Source of the DNA: Glacieibacterium frigidum
GTDB taxonomy: Bacteria; Pseudomonadota; Alphaproteobacteria; Sphingomonadales; Sphingomonadaceae
NCBI RefSeq assembly: GCF_007097155.1
Contig: NZ_VJWA01000001.1
Span: 1,645,501-1,709,500 of the forward strand
Reading direction: 5' to 3'
Length of the DNA stretch: 64,000 bases
Positions within the stretch are counted from its first letter, which is position 1; each line of letters starts with the position of its first letter. A model generated the notes under the pieces. It was given only the letters and a program-made list of their open reading frames with translations, was not told where the DNA came from and searched no databases. Both the position numbers and the translations under genes were made by a program. Positions 17,925 to 26,155 of this stretch are shown one piece after another.

Positions 17925-18700
17925 GGTTTGCAGGCAAGACCATCGTCGTCACCGGCTCGGGCAAGCAGCGCGGGCTGGGCCAGGCGATCCTGCGCCGCTT
18001 CGCCGACGAAGGCGCGAACTGCGTCGTCTCCGACCGCGTCGTCGACGACGAGACGAAGGCAGTAGCGGCGGAACTGGGCGCCGCCGCCTTTGCATGCGAT
18101 GTGAGCGATGCCGCGCAATGCACTGCACTGGTTGAGCAATCGGTGGCGCGATTCGGCAGCGTCGACATCTTCGTCAACAATGCCGGCATCGGCTTCATGA
18201 TGACGCCGCTGCTCGACGTCGACCCCGCCGACTGGGACCGGGTGATCGGCGTCAATCTGTCGGGCGCTTTCTACGGTACCCAGGCAGCAGCGCGCGCGAT
18301 GATCGGCGCGGGGAACGGCGGGCGGATCATCAATATCGCGAGCCAGGCCGCCAAGACCGGCTTTCCTCACATGGCGAGCTATTGCAGCTCGAAGCACGGC
18401 ATGATCGGCCTGACGCGGGTCGCTGCGATCGAGCTGGGGAAGCACGGCATCACGGTCAACGCGGTGTGCCCGAACCACGTCACCACCGGCCTCGGCGCGC
18501 AGCAGAACGACTATTTCTCGAAGCTGCTCGGCTTCGACAGCGTCGAGGCCTATCTCGCCAGCATGGCAGCGAAGAACCCGATGGGGCGGCCGGGCCTTGC
18601 CAGCGACACTGCTGCCGCGTGCGCCTGGCTGGCGTCGGACGATGCTGCGTACATCACCGGCGAAGCGATCAACGTCAGCGGCGGCGAGGAGATGCACTGA
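17921..18700 (+). CDS. Short-chain dehydrogenase/reductase
   Basis: 259 residues, ATG 17921 in an ATGA overlap. Rossmann fold with glycine motif TGSGKQRGLGQ (11-21), which carries an insertion relative to TGxxxGIG; NNAG at 86-89; and the catalytic S141, Y154 and K158 (ASYCSSKHG). D38 at the end of strand beta-2 (VSDRV) suggests NAD rather than NADP. Probably oxidises a secondary hydroxyl of a pathway intermediate. Confidence 0.93.
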   Translation: MRFAGKTIVVTGSGKQRGLGQAILRRFADEGANCVVSDRVVDDETKAVAAELGAAAFACDVSDAAQCTALVEQSVARFGSVDIFVNNAGIGFMMTPLLDVDPADWDRVIGVNLSGAFYGTQAAARAMIGAGNGGRIINIASQAAKTGFPHMASYCSSKHGMIGLTRVAAIELGKHGITVNAVCPNHVTTGLGAQQNDYFSKLLGFDSVEAYLASMAAKNPMGRPGLASDTAAACAWLASDDAAYITGEAINVSGGEEMH

Positions 18701-19554
18701 TGGTGCCCGAGAGCATCGCCTGGCCGAACGGCGCGCGGCTGGCGCTGAGCCTCGTCGTCAACGTCGAGGAAGGCTCCGAAATGTCGGTGGCGCGCGGCGA
18801 CCGGGGCATGGAGCCGGTCGATGAGCTGGGTGTCTTCGTGAAGTCGCCGATCCGCAACTATGGCAACGAATCCAATTATCTGTACGGCATCAAAGCAGGG
18901 GCGCCGCGCGTCGTCGGGCTGCTGCGCGACCTGAAAGTCAAGGCGAGCTGGACGGTCGCGGCAATGAGCCTCGAGGAGCATCCCGACCTCGCCCGCGCCA
19001 TCGTCGAGCTCGGCCACGAGCCCGTCAGCCACGGGTGGCGCTGGGTCCACCAGTTCAAGATGGACGAGGATGCCGAGCGCGCCTTCATCGCGCGCGCCGT
19101 GACCTCGATTGAGGCGACGACCGGCACCCGCCCCTACGGCTGGCTGAGCCGCTATCTCCACACGCCGAACACGCGCCGGCTGCTGATCGAGGCGGGCTTC
19201 CGCTATCACATGGACGATTATTCGGGCGACGTGCCGTTCTGGGACCGCGACACGGAGCCCGGACGGCCGATCGCCATCGTGCCGTACCAGCTCGACACCA
19301 ACGACATGAAGATGTGGACCGACCCCGCCTACACTCCAGACGCCTGGCTGGCGTACGCGATCCGCAGCTTCGACCAGCTGCACCGCGAGGGCGGGCAGAT
19401 GATGAGCCTGGGGCTGCACCTGCGCATCATCGGGCGACCGGGGCGGTTCTGGGCGCTCGAGGCGTTCCTCGATCATGTCGCGTGCACGAGCGACGTGTGG
19501 GTCGCGACGCGGCTTGAGATCGCCGACCATCTGGCAAAGGTTGAGCCGGCATGA
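18700..19554 (+). CDS. Polysaccharide-deacetylase-fold protein of the PuuE / cyclic-imidase type
   Basis: 284 residues from ATG 18700, sharing one base with the preceding stop. The usual NodB metal motif TFDDG is replaced by VVNVEEGSEMSV (E23, E24) and the HSxTH motif by SHGWRW (110-115), both hallmarks of the PuuE allantoinase subgroup, whose members hydrolyse cyclic amides or imides rather than acetylated sugars. Conserved YGWLSRY and FRYHMDDYSGDVPFW follow the same subgroup. Cytoplasmic: no signal peptide, which argues against a cell-wall role. Its amidase neighbour supports ring opening followed by amide hydrolysis. Confidence 0.85.
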   Translation: MVPESIAWPNGARLALSLVVNVEEGSEMSVARGDRGMEPVDELGVFVKSPIRNYGNESNYLYGIKAGAPRVVGLLRDLKVKASWTVAAMSLEEHPDLARAIVELGHEPVSHGWRWVHQFKMDEDAERAFIARAVTSIEATTGTRPYGWLSRYLHTPNTRRLLIEAGFRYHMDDYSGDVPFWDRDTEPGRPIAIVPYQLDTNDMKMWTDPAYTPDAWLAYAIRSFDQLHREGGQMMSLGLHLRIIGRPGRFWALEAFLDHVACTSDVWVATRLEIADHLAKVEPA

Positions 19555-20315
19555 GCCTGACGCTGACCATCGACGGCGCCGTCGCGCACCTGGGCATCGA
19601 TCGGGCGGCCAAGCGCAACGCCTTCACGCAGGCGATGTGGGAGGCGTTTCCCGGTCAGCTCGCACAGGCCGTCGCGGCACCCGGCGTGCGCGTCGTCGTC
19701 CTCGAAGCCGCGGCCCCCGGGGCATTCTGCGCGGGGGCCGACATCGGCGAGTTTTCGACCGGCTCACGCGATCCGGCGTGGCGCGCCGCGAACGCCGCCG
19801 CGATCCGCCGTGCGCAGTACGAGCTGGCGCGCGCCGAAAAGCCCGTGATCGCGCTGGTCGAGGGTGACTGCATCGGGGGCGGCTGCGGACTGGCGATCGC
19901 CTGCGACATGCGCGTCGCGAGTGCTTCGGCGCGGTTCGGGATCACGCCGGGCAAGCTCGGCCTCGTCTATTCGCTCCACGATACCAAGCTGCTCGTCGAT
20001 CTCGTCGGCCCGGCGCAGGCGAAGCGCATCCTGTTCACCGCCGGGCTGCTCGACGCGGCCGAGGCGCAGCGCATCGGGCTGGTCGAGATCGTGGCGGATG
20101 ATGCGCGCGGCGCGGTCGCCACGCTGTGCGCACAGATCGCCGCCGCCTCGCCGCACAGTGTGGGGGCGAGCAAGAAGATCGTGCGCCGCATCCTCGACGG
20201 CCAGGCCGACGACGACGACGCCAGCCTCGCACTGTTCGGCGAGGCGTTCACCGGCCCCGATTTCGAGGAGGGCGTCGCGGCATTCCTCGCCAAGCGCCCG
20301 CCGGTGTTCGGATGA
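19551..20315 (+). CDS. Crotonase-superfamily protein (enoyl-CoA hydratase/isomerase-like)
   Basis: 254 residues, ATG 19551 in an ATGA overlap. Oxyanion-hole segments are clear: FCAGADI (59-65) and CIGGGCGLAIACDM (107-120). The positions of the two catalytic Glu of enoyl-CoA hydratase appear substituted (FGITPGKLG where PE is usual; KRILFTA where ME is usual), so it may isomerise, hydrolyse or cleave a CoA ester rather than hydrate one. The CoA ester is presumably made by the ligase or transferases of the same cluster. Confidence 0.88.
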   Translation: MSLTLTIDGAVAHLGIDRAAKRNAFTQAMWEAFPGQLAQAVAAPGVRVVVLEAAAPGAFCAGADIGEFSTGSRDPAWRAANAAAIRRAQYELARAEKPVIALVEGDCIGGGCGLAIACDMRVASASARFGITPGKLGLVYSLHDTKLLVDLVGPAQAKRILFTAGLLDAAEAQRIGLVEIVADDARGAVATLCAQIAAASPHSVGASKKIVRRILDGQADDDDASLALFGEAFTGPDFEEGVAAFLAKRPPVFG

Positions 20316-21193
20316 GCCACGGTCGCATCATCGGCGCGACGGTAACGACGCCCGATCTCGACGCCGCGCTCGGCGACTACCAGGGTCACCTCGGCCTGCG
20401 GCTGGTCGAGCGCGGCACGGTATCCGAGGCACTGGCAAACAGCTGGGGCACGCCGGGCAGTGCCGGGTCGGCGTACGCGACGCTGCAGCCGGTCAGCGGG
20501 CACCCATGCCTGCTGCGCCTCGTCGAACAGCCGGTGCCCGCCGATTTCGTGCCCGTCCGCACCTATGGCTGGGCAGCGTACGAGATTACGGTGCAGGACG
20601 TCTTCGGCTGGCCCGCGAAGCTGGCGGGGAGCGGGTTCGACCTTGTGGGCCCGCCGCGCGCAATCGAAGGCCTGCCCTATTTCGTTGCGATGCAGATGCT
20701 CGGGCGCGGGCGCGAGATGATCTACCTGAACGAGGTCGCGTGCGACACGCCGACGTCGGACCTGCCGCGCGCCGCCAGCCCGGTCGACCATGTCTTCATC
20801 GTCATCCTCGCGACGCCCGATGCGGACGCGACCTGCGCCTGGTACCGCGACCGGCTACGCCTCGACATCGGGGGCACGTACGAGATCGAATACACGATGA
20901 TCAACCACGCCTTCGGCCTGCCGCCGTCGCACATCACGCGGCTCGCGATGATGCAGAAGGGCCGCATGCCGATCGTCGAGGTCGACACCTACCCCGATGC
21001 GGCGACCGTCCGCCCGGGGCCGGCGGACCGGCTGCCGGCGGGCAATGCGCTGGTGACGCTCGAGGTCGACGACCTCGATGCGCTCGATCTGCCGCTCATC
21101 GCTCCGCTGCTGGTGCTGGGCGGGAAGCGGACCGCGACCGTGCGCGGACCGGCTGGGGAGTTGATCGAGCTGGTTGAGCTGGGCGGCACCTGA
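20312..21193 (+). CDS. Two-domain VOC (glyoxalase/dioxygenase fold) protein
   Basis: 293 residues from ATG 20312 (ATGA overlap), last gene of the operon. Two vicinal-oxygen-chelate modules: residues about 4-130 (ATVTTPDLDAALGDYQGHLGLRLVERG) and about 150-285 (PVDHVFIVILATPDADATCAWYRDRLRLD). Metal-ligand assignment is uncertain, since the first module lacks an obvious leading His. VOC enzymes include extradiol dioxygenases, methylmalonyl-CoA epimerases and lyases. The REP-like element downstream may end the transcript. Confidence 0.8.
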   Translation: MSHGRIIGATVTTPDLDAALGDYQGHLGLRLVERGTVSEALANSWGTPGSAGSAYATLQPVSGHPCLLRLVEQPVPADFVPVRTYGWAAYEITVQDVFGWPAKLAGSGFDLVGPPRAIEGLPYFVAMQMLGRGREMIYLNEVACDTPTSDLPRAASPVDHVFIVILATPDADATCAWYRDRLRLDIGGTYEIEYTMINHAFGLPPSHITRLAMMQKGRMPIVEVDTYPDAATVRPGPADRLPAGNALVTLEVDDLDALDLPLIAPLLVLGGKRTATVRGPAGELIELVELGGT

Positions 21194-21203
21194 CTCTCAC
21201 GTC

Positions 21204-21273
21204 GTCATCCCGGCGAAAGCCGGGACCCATCTCTGGAACTCAGGTGATGGGTCCCGGCGTGCGCCGGGATGAC
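21204..21273. repeat. REP-like palindrome, GTCATCCCGGCG family, copy 1
   Basis: Arms GTCATCCCGGCGAAAGCCGG (left, from 21204) and its inverse CCGGCGTGCGCCGGGATGAC (right, to 21273) flank a short centre. Each arm is itself a small hairpin. It sits between the convergent VOC and quinone-oxidoreductase genes and may act as a bidirectional terminator. Confidence 0.85.
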
Positions 21274-21283
21274 GAGCAGACCG

Positions 21284-22258
21284 TTACGGCAGCAGCAGCG
21301 TCGACCCCGTCGTCGCCCGCCCCTCGAGGTCGCGGTGCGCCTGCGCGGCGTCCTGCAGCGCGTACGTCTGCCCGATCGTCACCTTCAGCACGCCGCACGC
21401 CAGCAGGTCGAACAGCCGAGCCGACCCCGCCGCACGCTCGTCGGGGGTGGTGTAGTAATCGAACAAGGTCGGCCGCGTGCTGAACAGCGAGCCCTTGCGC
21501 GCCAGGATGCCGAGGTCGACGCCGCCGACCGGCGCATCGGCATTGCCGTAGCTGGCGATCAGCCCGCGCCGCCCGGTCGCGTCGAGCGACGCGGCCCAGG
21601 TCGCCATGCCGATGCCGTCGAAGGTGACGCGCACCCCCGCGCCCCCGGTCAGCTCACGGACGCGCGGTGCAATCTCCTCGTCGCGGTAGAGAATAATGTG
21701 ATCCGCCCCTGCGGCGCGCGCGATCTCGGCCTTCTCCTCGCTTCCGACCGTGCCGATCACCGTCGCGCCGACATGCTTGAGCCACTGCACGAGCAGCAGC
21801 CCGACGCCGCCCGCCGCGGCGTGCACCAGCACCGGCCAGCCCGCCTCGACGTGCGCGCAGCGTTCGACGAGGAATTCGACGGTGCAGCCCTTGAGCAGCG
21901 CCGCCGCCGCGGTGCGGTCGTCGACGCCGTCGGGCAGCTTGAACAGCGCCGCACCAGGCAGGTTGCGCGCAGTCGCATAGGCGCCCAGCACCGGCCCGAA
22001 GGTGGCGACGCGGTCGCCGGGCGCGAAGCCGGTGACCCCCTCCCCGACTGCCTCGACGACGCCCGCCGCCTCCATGCCCAGCCCGCTTGGCAGGGGCACG
22101 GGATAGATGCCGCGCCGGTGGTAGGTGTCGATATAGTTGAGCCCGACGGCGCGCGTGGCGAAGCGCACCTCGCCGGCGCCGGGCGGCGGCAGGTCGACCT
22201 CGACCCATTCGATGACCTCGGGCCCGCCATGGGCCTTCATCTGCGCCGCCAGTGCCAT
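21284..22258 (-). CDS. Quinone-oxidoreductase-like MDR protein
   Basis: 324 residues from ATG 22258 (TGATG overlap); GTG 22261, one codon upstream, is also possible (GTGA). Zinc-independent medium-chain dehydrogenase/reductase of the QOR type: LPSGLGMEAAGVVEAVGEG, GDRVATFG, and the NADPH-binding VHAAAGGVGLLLVQWLKHVGA (glycine motif AAGGVG). No structural-zinc Cys cluster is present. It reduces quinones or enals with NADPH. Last gene of the leftward DUF1838 operon. Confidence 0.9.
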   Translation of the reverse strand: MALAAQMKAHGGPEVIEWVEVDLPPPGAGEVRFATRAVGLNYIDTYHRRGIYPVPLPSGLGMEAAGVVEAVGEGVTGFAPGDRVATFGPVLGAYATARNLPGAALFKLPDGVDDRTAAAALLKGCTVEFLVERCAHVEAGWPVLVHAAAGGVGLLLVQWLKHVGATVIGTVGSEEKAEIARAAGADHIILYRDEEIAPRVRELTGGAGVRVTFDGIGMATWAASLDATGRRGLIASYGNADAPVGGVDLGILARKGSLFSTRPTLFDYYTTPDERAAGSARLFDLLACGVLKVTIGQTYALQDAAQAHRDLEGRATTGSTLLLP

Positions 22259-22566
22259 CACTGCGTTCCTATCGCCGCCGACTCGATCAGCACCACCTGG
22301 ACCTCGGCGAGGCCGTCACGCAGACGCTTGACCTCGGCATACTCAGGCGAGTTCCAGAACGCCAGCGCGGCCGCCTTGTCGGGCCATTCGGAAATGACCA
22401 GCGACGCGCCGTCGCCGAACTGCCCCTCCAGCCCCATCGCGCCGGGCGCACGCAGCACGTAGCGCCCGCCGAACTGCGTAACGAGCACTGCCGCCGCCTT
22501 GCCATAGCCCGCGATGAACGCCTCGCGGTCGGCGATCTTCGCGGTGACGACCATGTACGCGGGCAT
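22258..22566 (-). CDS. DUF1330 family protein
   Basis: 102 residues, ATG 22566, sharing one base with the DUF1838 stop. Ferredoxin-like fold of the DUF1330 family: PAYMVVTAKIADREAFIAGY, FGGRYVLRAPGAM, and VISEWPDKAAALAFWNSPEY, which is the family signature. Biochemical function of the family is not settled; it often accompanies catabolic enzymes and resembles dimeric alpha-beta barrel enzymes. Confidence 0.88.
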   Translation of the reverse strand: MPAYMVVTAKIADREAFIAGYGKAAAVLVTQFGGRYVLRAPGAMGLEGQFGDGASLVISEWPDKAAALAFWNSPEYAEVKRLRDGLAEVQVVLIESAAIGTQ

Positions 22567-23456
22567 CAGGGTTTCTTCGCCGCTGCCGCCGCGGCGCGCT
22601 GCGCCTCGACACGCTTCTTGTAGACCGTCCACGTCGTCTCGTTGGGCCGCGCGTCGTCGCCCGGCGGCGGCGCGGTATAGGTCGGGTAGTTGAGCGCGAT
22701 CTCGTCGCGGATCACCGCGGGCAGTTCGGCGTAGGATTTGAGCTTCGCGCCCATCGCGTTGAAGACGATGCCGCCCTGCCGCCCGCGCATCTTCATCCAC
22801 GGCATCCAGTCGGAGATGCGCACCCATGACACGCTGGGATAGGCAGTCGGGTATTTGGTATCGAGCAGTTCGTCAGCGCGCGAGGCGAAGTCGAAGATCT
22901 CCATCGCGTGATACTTGCCGCCGATGTAGTCCTGAAAGTCGCCCGCCAGCACGTTGTGATAGAAGAGCGGCACCTCGATCCGCATCTGCGCCCATGGCCC
23001 CATGAGCTTCAGGTCGATCGTCGCGGGCTTGCCGTCGACGCCGATCGGGAAACTTGGCCGCGAATTCACGGGGTCGTTGGCGATCTGCATCACCTCGACC
23101 TTCTCCCCCGTCCAGGGATTGAGCCATTCGCGGACGATCTTGCCGGTCGCGGGATCGGTGAAGAACATCACTTCGCGGCTGACCTGACGATAGCCCTTGC
23201 CGCGCACCGGATCGCTGACCGCGACGCACATGCGGATGTTCATGCCCTCGCCGTCGAAGAGATGCCGGTCGGGCTCGCCGGTGACGCGCGAATAGACCGC
23301 ACCCGACCAGTAATAGACCGCAGGCTCGCCGTCCTTCGCGCCGCACTGGGTGCGCTTCTGCAGCTCGACCGCGTCGGCGGGGACTGCGGGGTCGAGGATG
23401 CGCGCGGCGGCGGGGGCCGCGATCAGCGCGGCGAGGGCGAGGGTGCGGATCATCAT
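22566..23456 (-). CDS. DUF1838 family protein, secreted
   Basis: 296 residues with a signal peptide (MMIRTLALAALIAAPAAA). The body matches my recollection of DUF1838: YWSGAVYSRVTGEPDRHLFDGEGMNIR, REVMFFTDPATGKIVREWLNPWTGE, and WVRISDWMPWMKMRGRQGG. The family is uncharacterised, found mainly in proteobacterial catabolic clusters and often exported. ATGA overlap with the upstream gene. Probably periplasmic, acting on or binding the imported substrate. Confidence 0.82.
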   Translation of the reverse strand: MMIRTLALAALIAAPAAARILDPAVPADAVELQKRTQCGAKDGEPAVYYWSGAVYSRVTGEPDRHLFDGEGMNIRMCVAVSDPVRGKGYRQVSREVMFFTDPATGKIVREWLNPWTGEKVEVMQIANDPVNSRPSFPIGVDGKPATIDLKLMGPWAQMRIEVPLFYHNVLAGDFQDYIGGKYHAMEIFDFASRADELLDTKYPTAYPSVSWVRISDWMPWMKMRGRQGGIVFNAMGAKLKSYAELPAVIRDEIALNYPTYTAPPPGDDARPNETTWTVYKKRVEAQRAAAAAAKKP

Positions 23457-24082
23457 CGGGTCTCCAGGTCCTTGTTTACCTTGTCGATCGTGCAGCTCGC
23501 CTGCATCCAGCGCAGATTGATGCCGATGCGCCGCGCCGACGGATCGGCCCAGCTATAACTCTCGGCGATGTCGGGACTGCCCGGCTTGTGGACGTACAGG
23601 ACGAGGCTGGGCTGGTTGGGCCCGCTCGGCCAGACCACGTTGCGGAGGCGGAGCACCACCGGCGCAGCACCGGTGTCGCCGCCGCCGAAGGCGACGCGGC
23701 CGCCCTGGTCGTGGAGCTTCAGCGTGCGTTCGAACAGCCAGTCTTCGCTGCCATCGGCCTTCTTCGCGGCGCGCGGCACCGATCCCCAGCACGTTACCGG
23801 GCGACCGCGGCGCAGCTGGGTGGTGCGGCCGTCGGCGAAGGTCAGGGTGAGGCGCGACTGCGCACCGCTCAGCGTGCCGCTCGGCAAAGTGGCCGGACGC
23901 CCATAGGCGTCGACTGCAGCGACCCCGCCCGCGCCGATCTTCAGCCCCGTCCACGGTGCCGCAGGGCGCTTCGCGGCACGGTCGAAGTAGACCTCTTCCT
24001 CGTTGGTGAAGACGCCCGGCGCGATGCCCGGCGGTGCGGTCAGTGCCGCAGCCGCCCCCGCCATCAGTGCCGCCAGCATCAT
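23453..24082 (-). CDS. Secreted protein of unknown function
   Basis: 209 residues, ATG 24082. The N-terminus MMLAALMAGAAAALTAPPG is a signal peptide. The mature part has mostly beta character, a single EEEVYFDRAAKRPAAPW segment and a C-terminal SYSWADPSARRIGINLRWMQASC. No family recognised. It leads the operon with DUF1838 and sits 52 bases from the operator at 24134-24145, so a periplasmic role in the same pathway is likely. Confidence 0.75.
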   Translation of the reverse strand: MMLAALMAGAAAALTAPPGIAPGVFTNEEEVYFDRAAKRPAAPWTGLKIGAGGVAAVDAYGRPATLPSGTLSGAQSRLTLTFADGRTTQLRRGRPVTCWGSVPRAAKKADGSEDWLFERTLKLHDQGGRVAFGGGDTGAAPVVLRLRNVVWPSGPNQPSLVLYVHKPGSPDIAESYSWADPSARRIGINLRWMQASCTIDKVNKDLETR

Positions 24083-24133
24083 CGCCCTGCCCCCACGCCG
24101 CGCACGCTAACCCAAGCCCGGCGACTTGCAAAG

Positions 24134-24145
24134 CTGTCCGGACAA
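24134..24145. promoter_or_regulatory. Palindromic operator CTGTCCGGACAA, site 3
   Basis: 11/12 match to the palindrome, with flanks almost identical to site 2 (GCAAAG before, AATT.GG after). It lies between the leftward DUF1838 operon (start 24082) and the rightward heme A synthase gene (start 24205). Control of the leftward operon is the likelier role, since heme A synthase is housekeeping. Confidence 0.72.
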
Positions 24146-24204
24146 ATTCGGTGCGGCGCGATGTCCGGCTTGGCGTGGACGACGCGTGCGCCTAGGTGGC
24201 GGGC

Positions 24205-25182
24205 ATGGCCAGCATCGCCCTGCCCCTAGCCGAAACGCGCGCACGTCCGCTGGCAATCGCCAACTGGCTGCTCGGCGTCGCGGCTCTGGTGTTTCTGATC
24301 GTCGTCGTCGGCGGCATCACGCGCCTGACCGAGTCGGGCCTGTCGATGGTGCGCTGGGAGCCGATCAGCGGCATCGTCCCGCCGCTGAATGCCGCCGACT
24401 GGGCAGCCGAGTTCGCGGCGTACCAGGCGAGCCCGCAGTACACTAAGATCAACGCCGGGATGACGCTCGAGGCGTTCAAGGAGATCTACTTCTGGGAATA
24501 CGTCCACCGCGTGCTGGCGCGGATCTTCGGCGTCGCGCTGCTGCTGCCGCTGCTGTGGTTCGCGGTGAAGCGCGCGATCCCGGCGGGCTATGGATGGCGG
24601 CTGGGCGGCATCCTGGCGCTCGGCGTGCTGCAGCCGGTGGTCGGCTGGTGGATGGTCGCGTCGGGCCTCGTCGACCGGCCGTCGGTGGCGCACGAGCGGC
24701 TGGCGATTCATCTCTGCCTCGCGCTGACGATCATGGGCGCGTGCATCTGGACCGCGCTCGACCTGCGCGAAGGCCGCGCGCGCCTTGCCGGCTGGGCGGC
24801 GCCGTTCCTCGCGCTGCTCGGCGTGCAGATCGTCTGGGGTGCGTTCACCGCGGGCCTGCGCGCCGGCCATGCCGCCGACACCTGGCCGCTGATGCTGGGG
24901 GCGCTGGTGCCGCCGCTGGGGAGCATCATCGACGATCCGGTCAGCGTGCAATGGGTGCACCGCAGCCTGGCGTGGTTCGTCGCCGCCGCGGCGCTGTGGA
25001 TCGCGGTGCGCGAGGGCGGACGGCGAGGCGCGCTGCTCGGCGGACTCGTCGTGCTGCAGTTCGCGCTTGGCGTGCTGACGGTCGTCGGTGGCGTGCCCAT
25101 CGCGATCGCGGCGGCGCATCAGGCGGGGGCGGCGGCGCTGCTCGCGGCGACGTTGTGGCTCGCGCACCGGGGGCGGGCATGA
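24205..25182 (+). CDS. ctaA: Heme A synthase (COX15/CtaA)
   Basis: 325 residues from ATG 24205, with AGGTGG five bases upstream; a GTG at 24196 is open but overlaps that ribosome binding site. Eight hydrophobic segments. Heme-ligand His candidates are H101 in [11 protein letters not shown]163 and H169 in [10 protein letters not shown], and later His in WVHRSLAW and [29 protein letters not shown] is the family signature. It oxidises heme O to heme A for cytochrome aa3 oxidase, in the inner membrane. The gene overlaps the DUF2237 gene by ATGA. Alphaproteobacterial (COX15) length. Confidence 0.95.
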   Translation: MASIALPLAETRARPLAIANWLLGVAALVFLIVVVGGITRLTESGLSMVRWEPISGIVPPLNAADWAAEFAAYQASPQYTKINAGMTLEAFKEIYFWEYVHRVLARIFGVALLLPLLWFAVKRAIPAGYGWRLGGILALGVLQPVVGWWMVASGLVDRPSVAHERLAIHLCLALTIMGACIWTALDLREGRARLAGWAAPFLALLGVQIVWGAFTAGLRAGHAADTWPLMLGALVPPLGSIIDDPVSVQWVHRSLAWFVAAAALWIAVREGGRRGALLGGLVVLQFALGVLTVVGGVPIAIAAAHQAGAAALLAATLWLAHRGRA

Positions 25183-25532
25183 ACGTCCTCGGGCGCCCGC
25201 TGCAGTCGTGCTCGACCGACCCGATGACGGGCTGGACGCGCAACGGCTGCTGCGAAACCGGCGCGAACGACCGCGGCGTCCACACCGTCTGCGCCGAAGT
25301 CACCGAGGAGTTCCTGACCTTCAGCAAGAGTGTCGGCAACGACCTGTCGACGCCGCGCCCCGAATTCAACTTCCCCGGCCTGAAGCCCGGCGACCGTTGG
25401 TGCTTGTGCGCTCCGCGTTGGGAAGAGGCGCGCATCGCCGGCTTCGCGCCGCTCGTCGTGCTGGAGGCGTGCCACATGGGCACGCTCGAACACACCGCAC
25501 TCGGCCACCTTCAGGCCCATGCGGTAGAATAA
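25179..25532 (+). CDS. DUF2237 family protein
   Basis: 117 residues, ATG 25179 (ATGA overlap with heme A synthase). The family pattern is clear: [62 protein letters not shown] and the closing [12 protein letters not shown]. Conserved Cys and His suggest metal binding or redox activity. Function of the family is unknown. Cytoplasmic. Confidence 0.92.
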   Translation: MNVLGRPLQSCSTDPMTGWTRNGCCETGANDRGVHTVCAEVTEEFLTFSKSVGNDLSTPRPEFNFPGLKPGDRWCLCAPRWEEARIAGFAPLVVLEACHMGTLEHTALGHLQAHAVE

Positions 25533-25598
25533 TACCGGCGCTCAAACCCGCCTATTTCCTTGCTTTGCGCGAGGTGATCGGCGATAGGCACTCCGGTA

Positions 25599-25624
25599 CC
25601 GGTCAGCCGTCGCTGGCCGGTTTT
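25599..25624 (+). terminator. Rho-independent terminator-like hairpin in the rplM leader
   Basis: CCGGTCAGC and GCTGGCCGG pair over nine positions (one U-G) around a CGTC loop, followed by TTTT. It lies 66 bases after the DUF2237 stop and 18 bases before the rplM ATG. It either ends the heme A synthase operon or acts as an attenuator in the ribosomal-protein leader. Confidence 0.7.
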
Positions 25625-25642
25625 GCATTTCGAGAGGGCATC

Positions 25643-26155
25643 ATGCCGACCAACCTATCCAAGACGACCGCGGCGGCGAAGCCCGCCGAGGTGGTCAAGC
25701 AGTGGCTGCTGATCGATGCCGAGGGCCTCGTCGTCGGCCGGCTCGCGTCGATCATCGCCGACCGCCTGCGCGGCAAGCACAAGGCGAGCTTCACCCCCCA
25801 CGTCGATTGCGGTGACAACATCATCGTCATCAACGCCGAGAAGGTGAAGTTCACCGGCGGCAAGGCGGGCAAGAAGATCTATTACCGTCACACCGGCCAC
25901 CCGGGCGGCATCAAGGAAGTCACCGCGGCGAAGCTGCTCGAGGGGCGCTTCCCGGAGCGTGTCATCGAGAAGGCCGTCGAGCGCATGGTGCCCCGTGGCC
26001 CGCTCGGCCGCCAGCAGATGCGCAACCTGCGTGTCTTCGCCGGCCCCGACCATCCGCACACCGCGCAGGACCCGCAGGTCCTCGACATCGCGGCGATGAA
26101 CCCCAAGAATCTGGCGGTCCGCGTGGCCGTCACTGCTGAACAGGCGAGCGCATAA
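25643..26155 (+). CDS. rplM: 50S ribosomal protein L13
   Basis: 170 residues from ATG 25643 with GAGAGGG upstream. L13 signatures: [33 protein letters not shown], and [21 protein letters not shown]. The N-terminus is about 20 residues longer than the E. coli protein. Shares one base with rpsI (TAATG), the conserved L13-S9 operon. Binds 23S rRNA early in large-subunit assembly. Confidence 0.97.
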   Translation: MPTNLSKTTAAAKPAEVVKQWLLIDAEGLVVGRLASIIADRLRGKHKASFTPHVDCGDNIIVINAEKVKFTGGKAGKKIYYRHTGHPGGIKEVTAAKLLEGRFPERVIEKAVERMVPRGPLGRQQMRNLRVFAGPDHPHTAQDPQVLDIAAMNPKNLAVRVAVTAEQASA

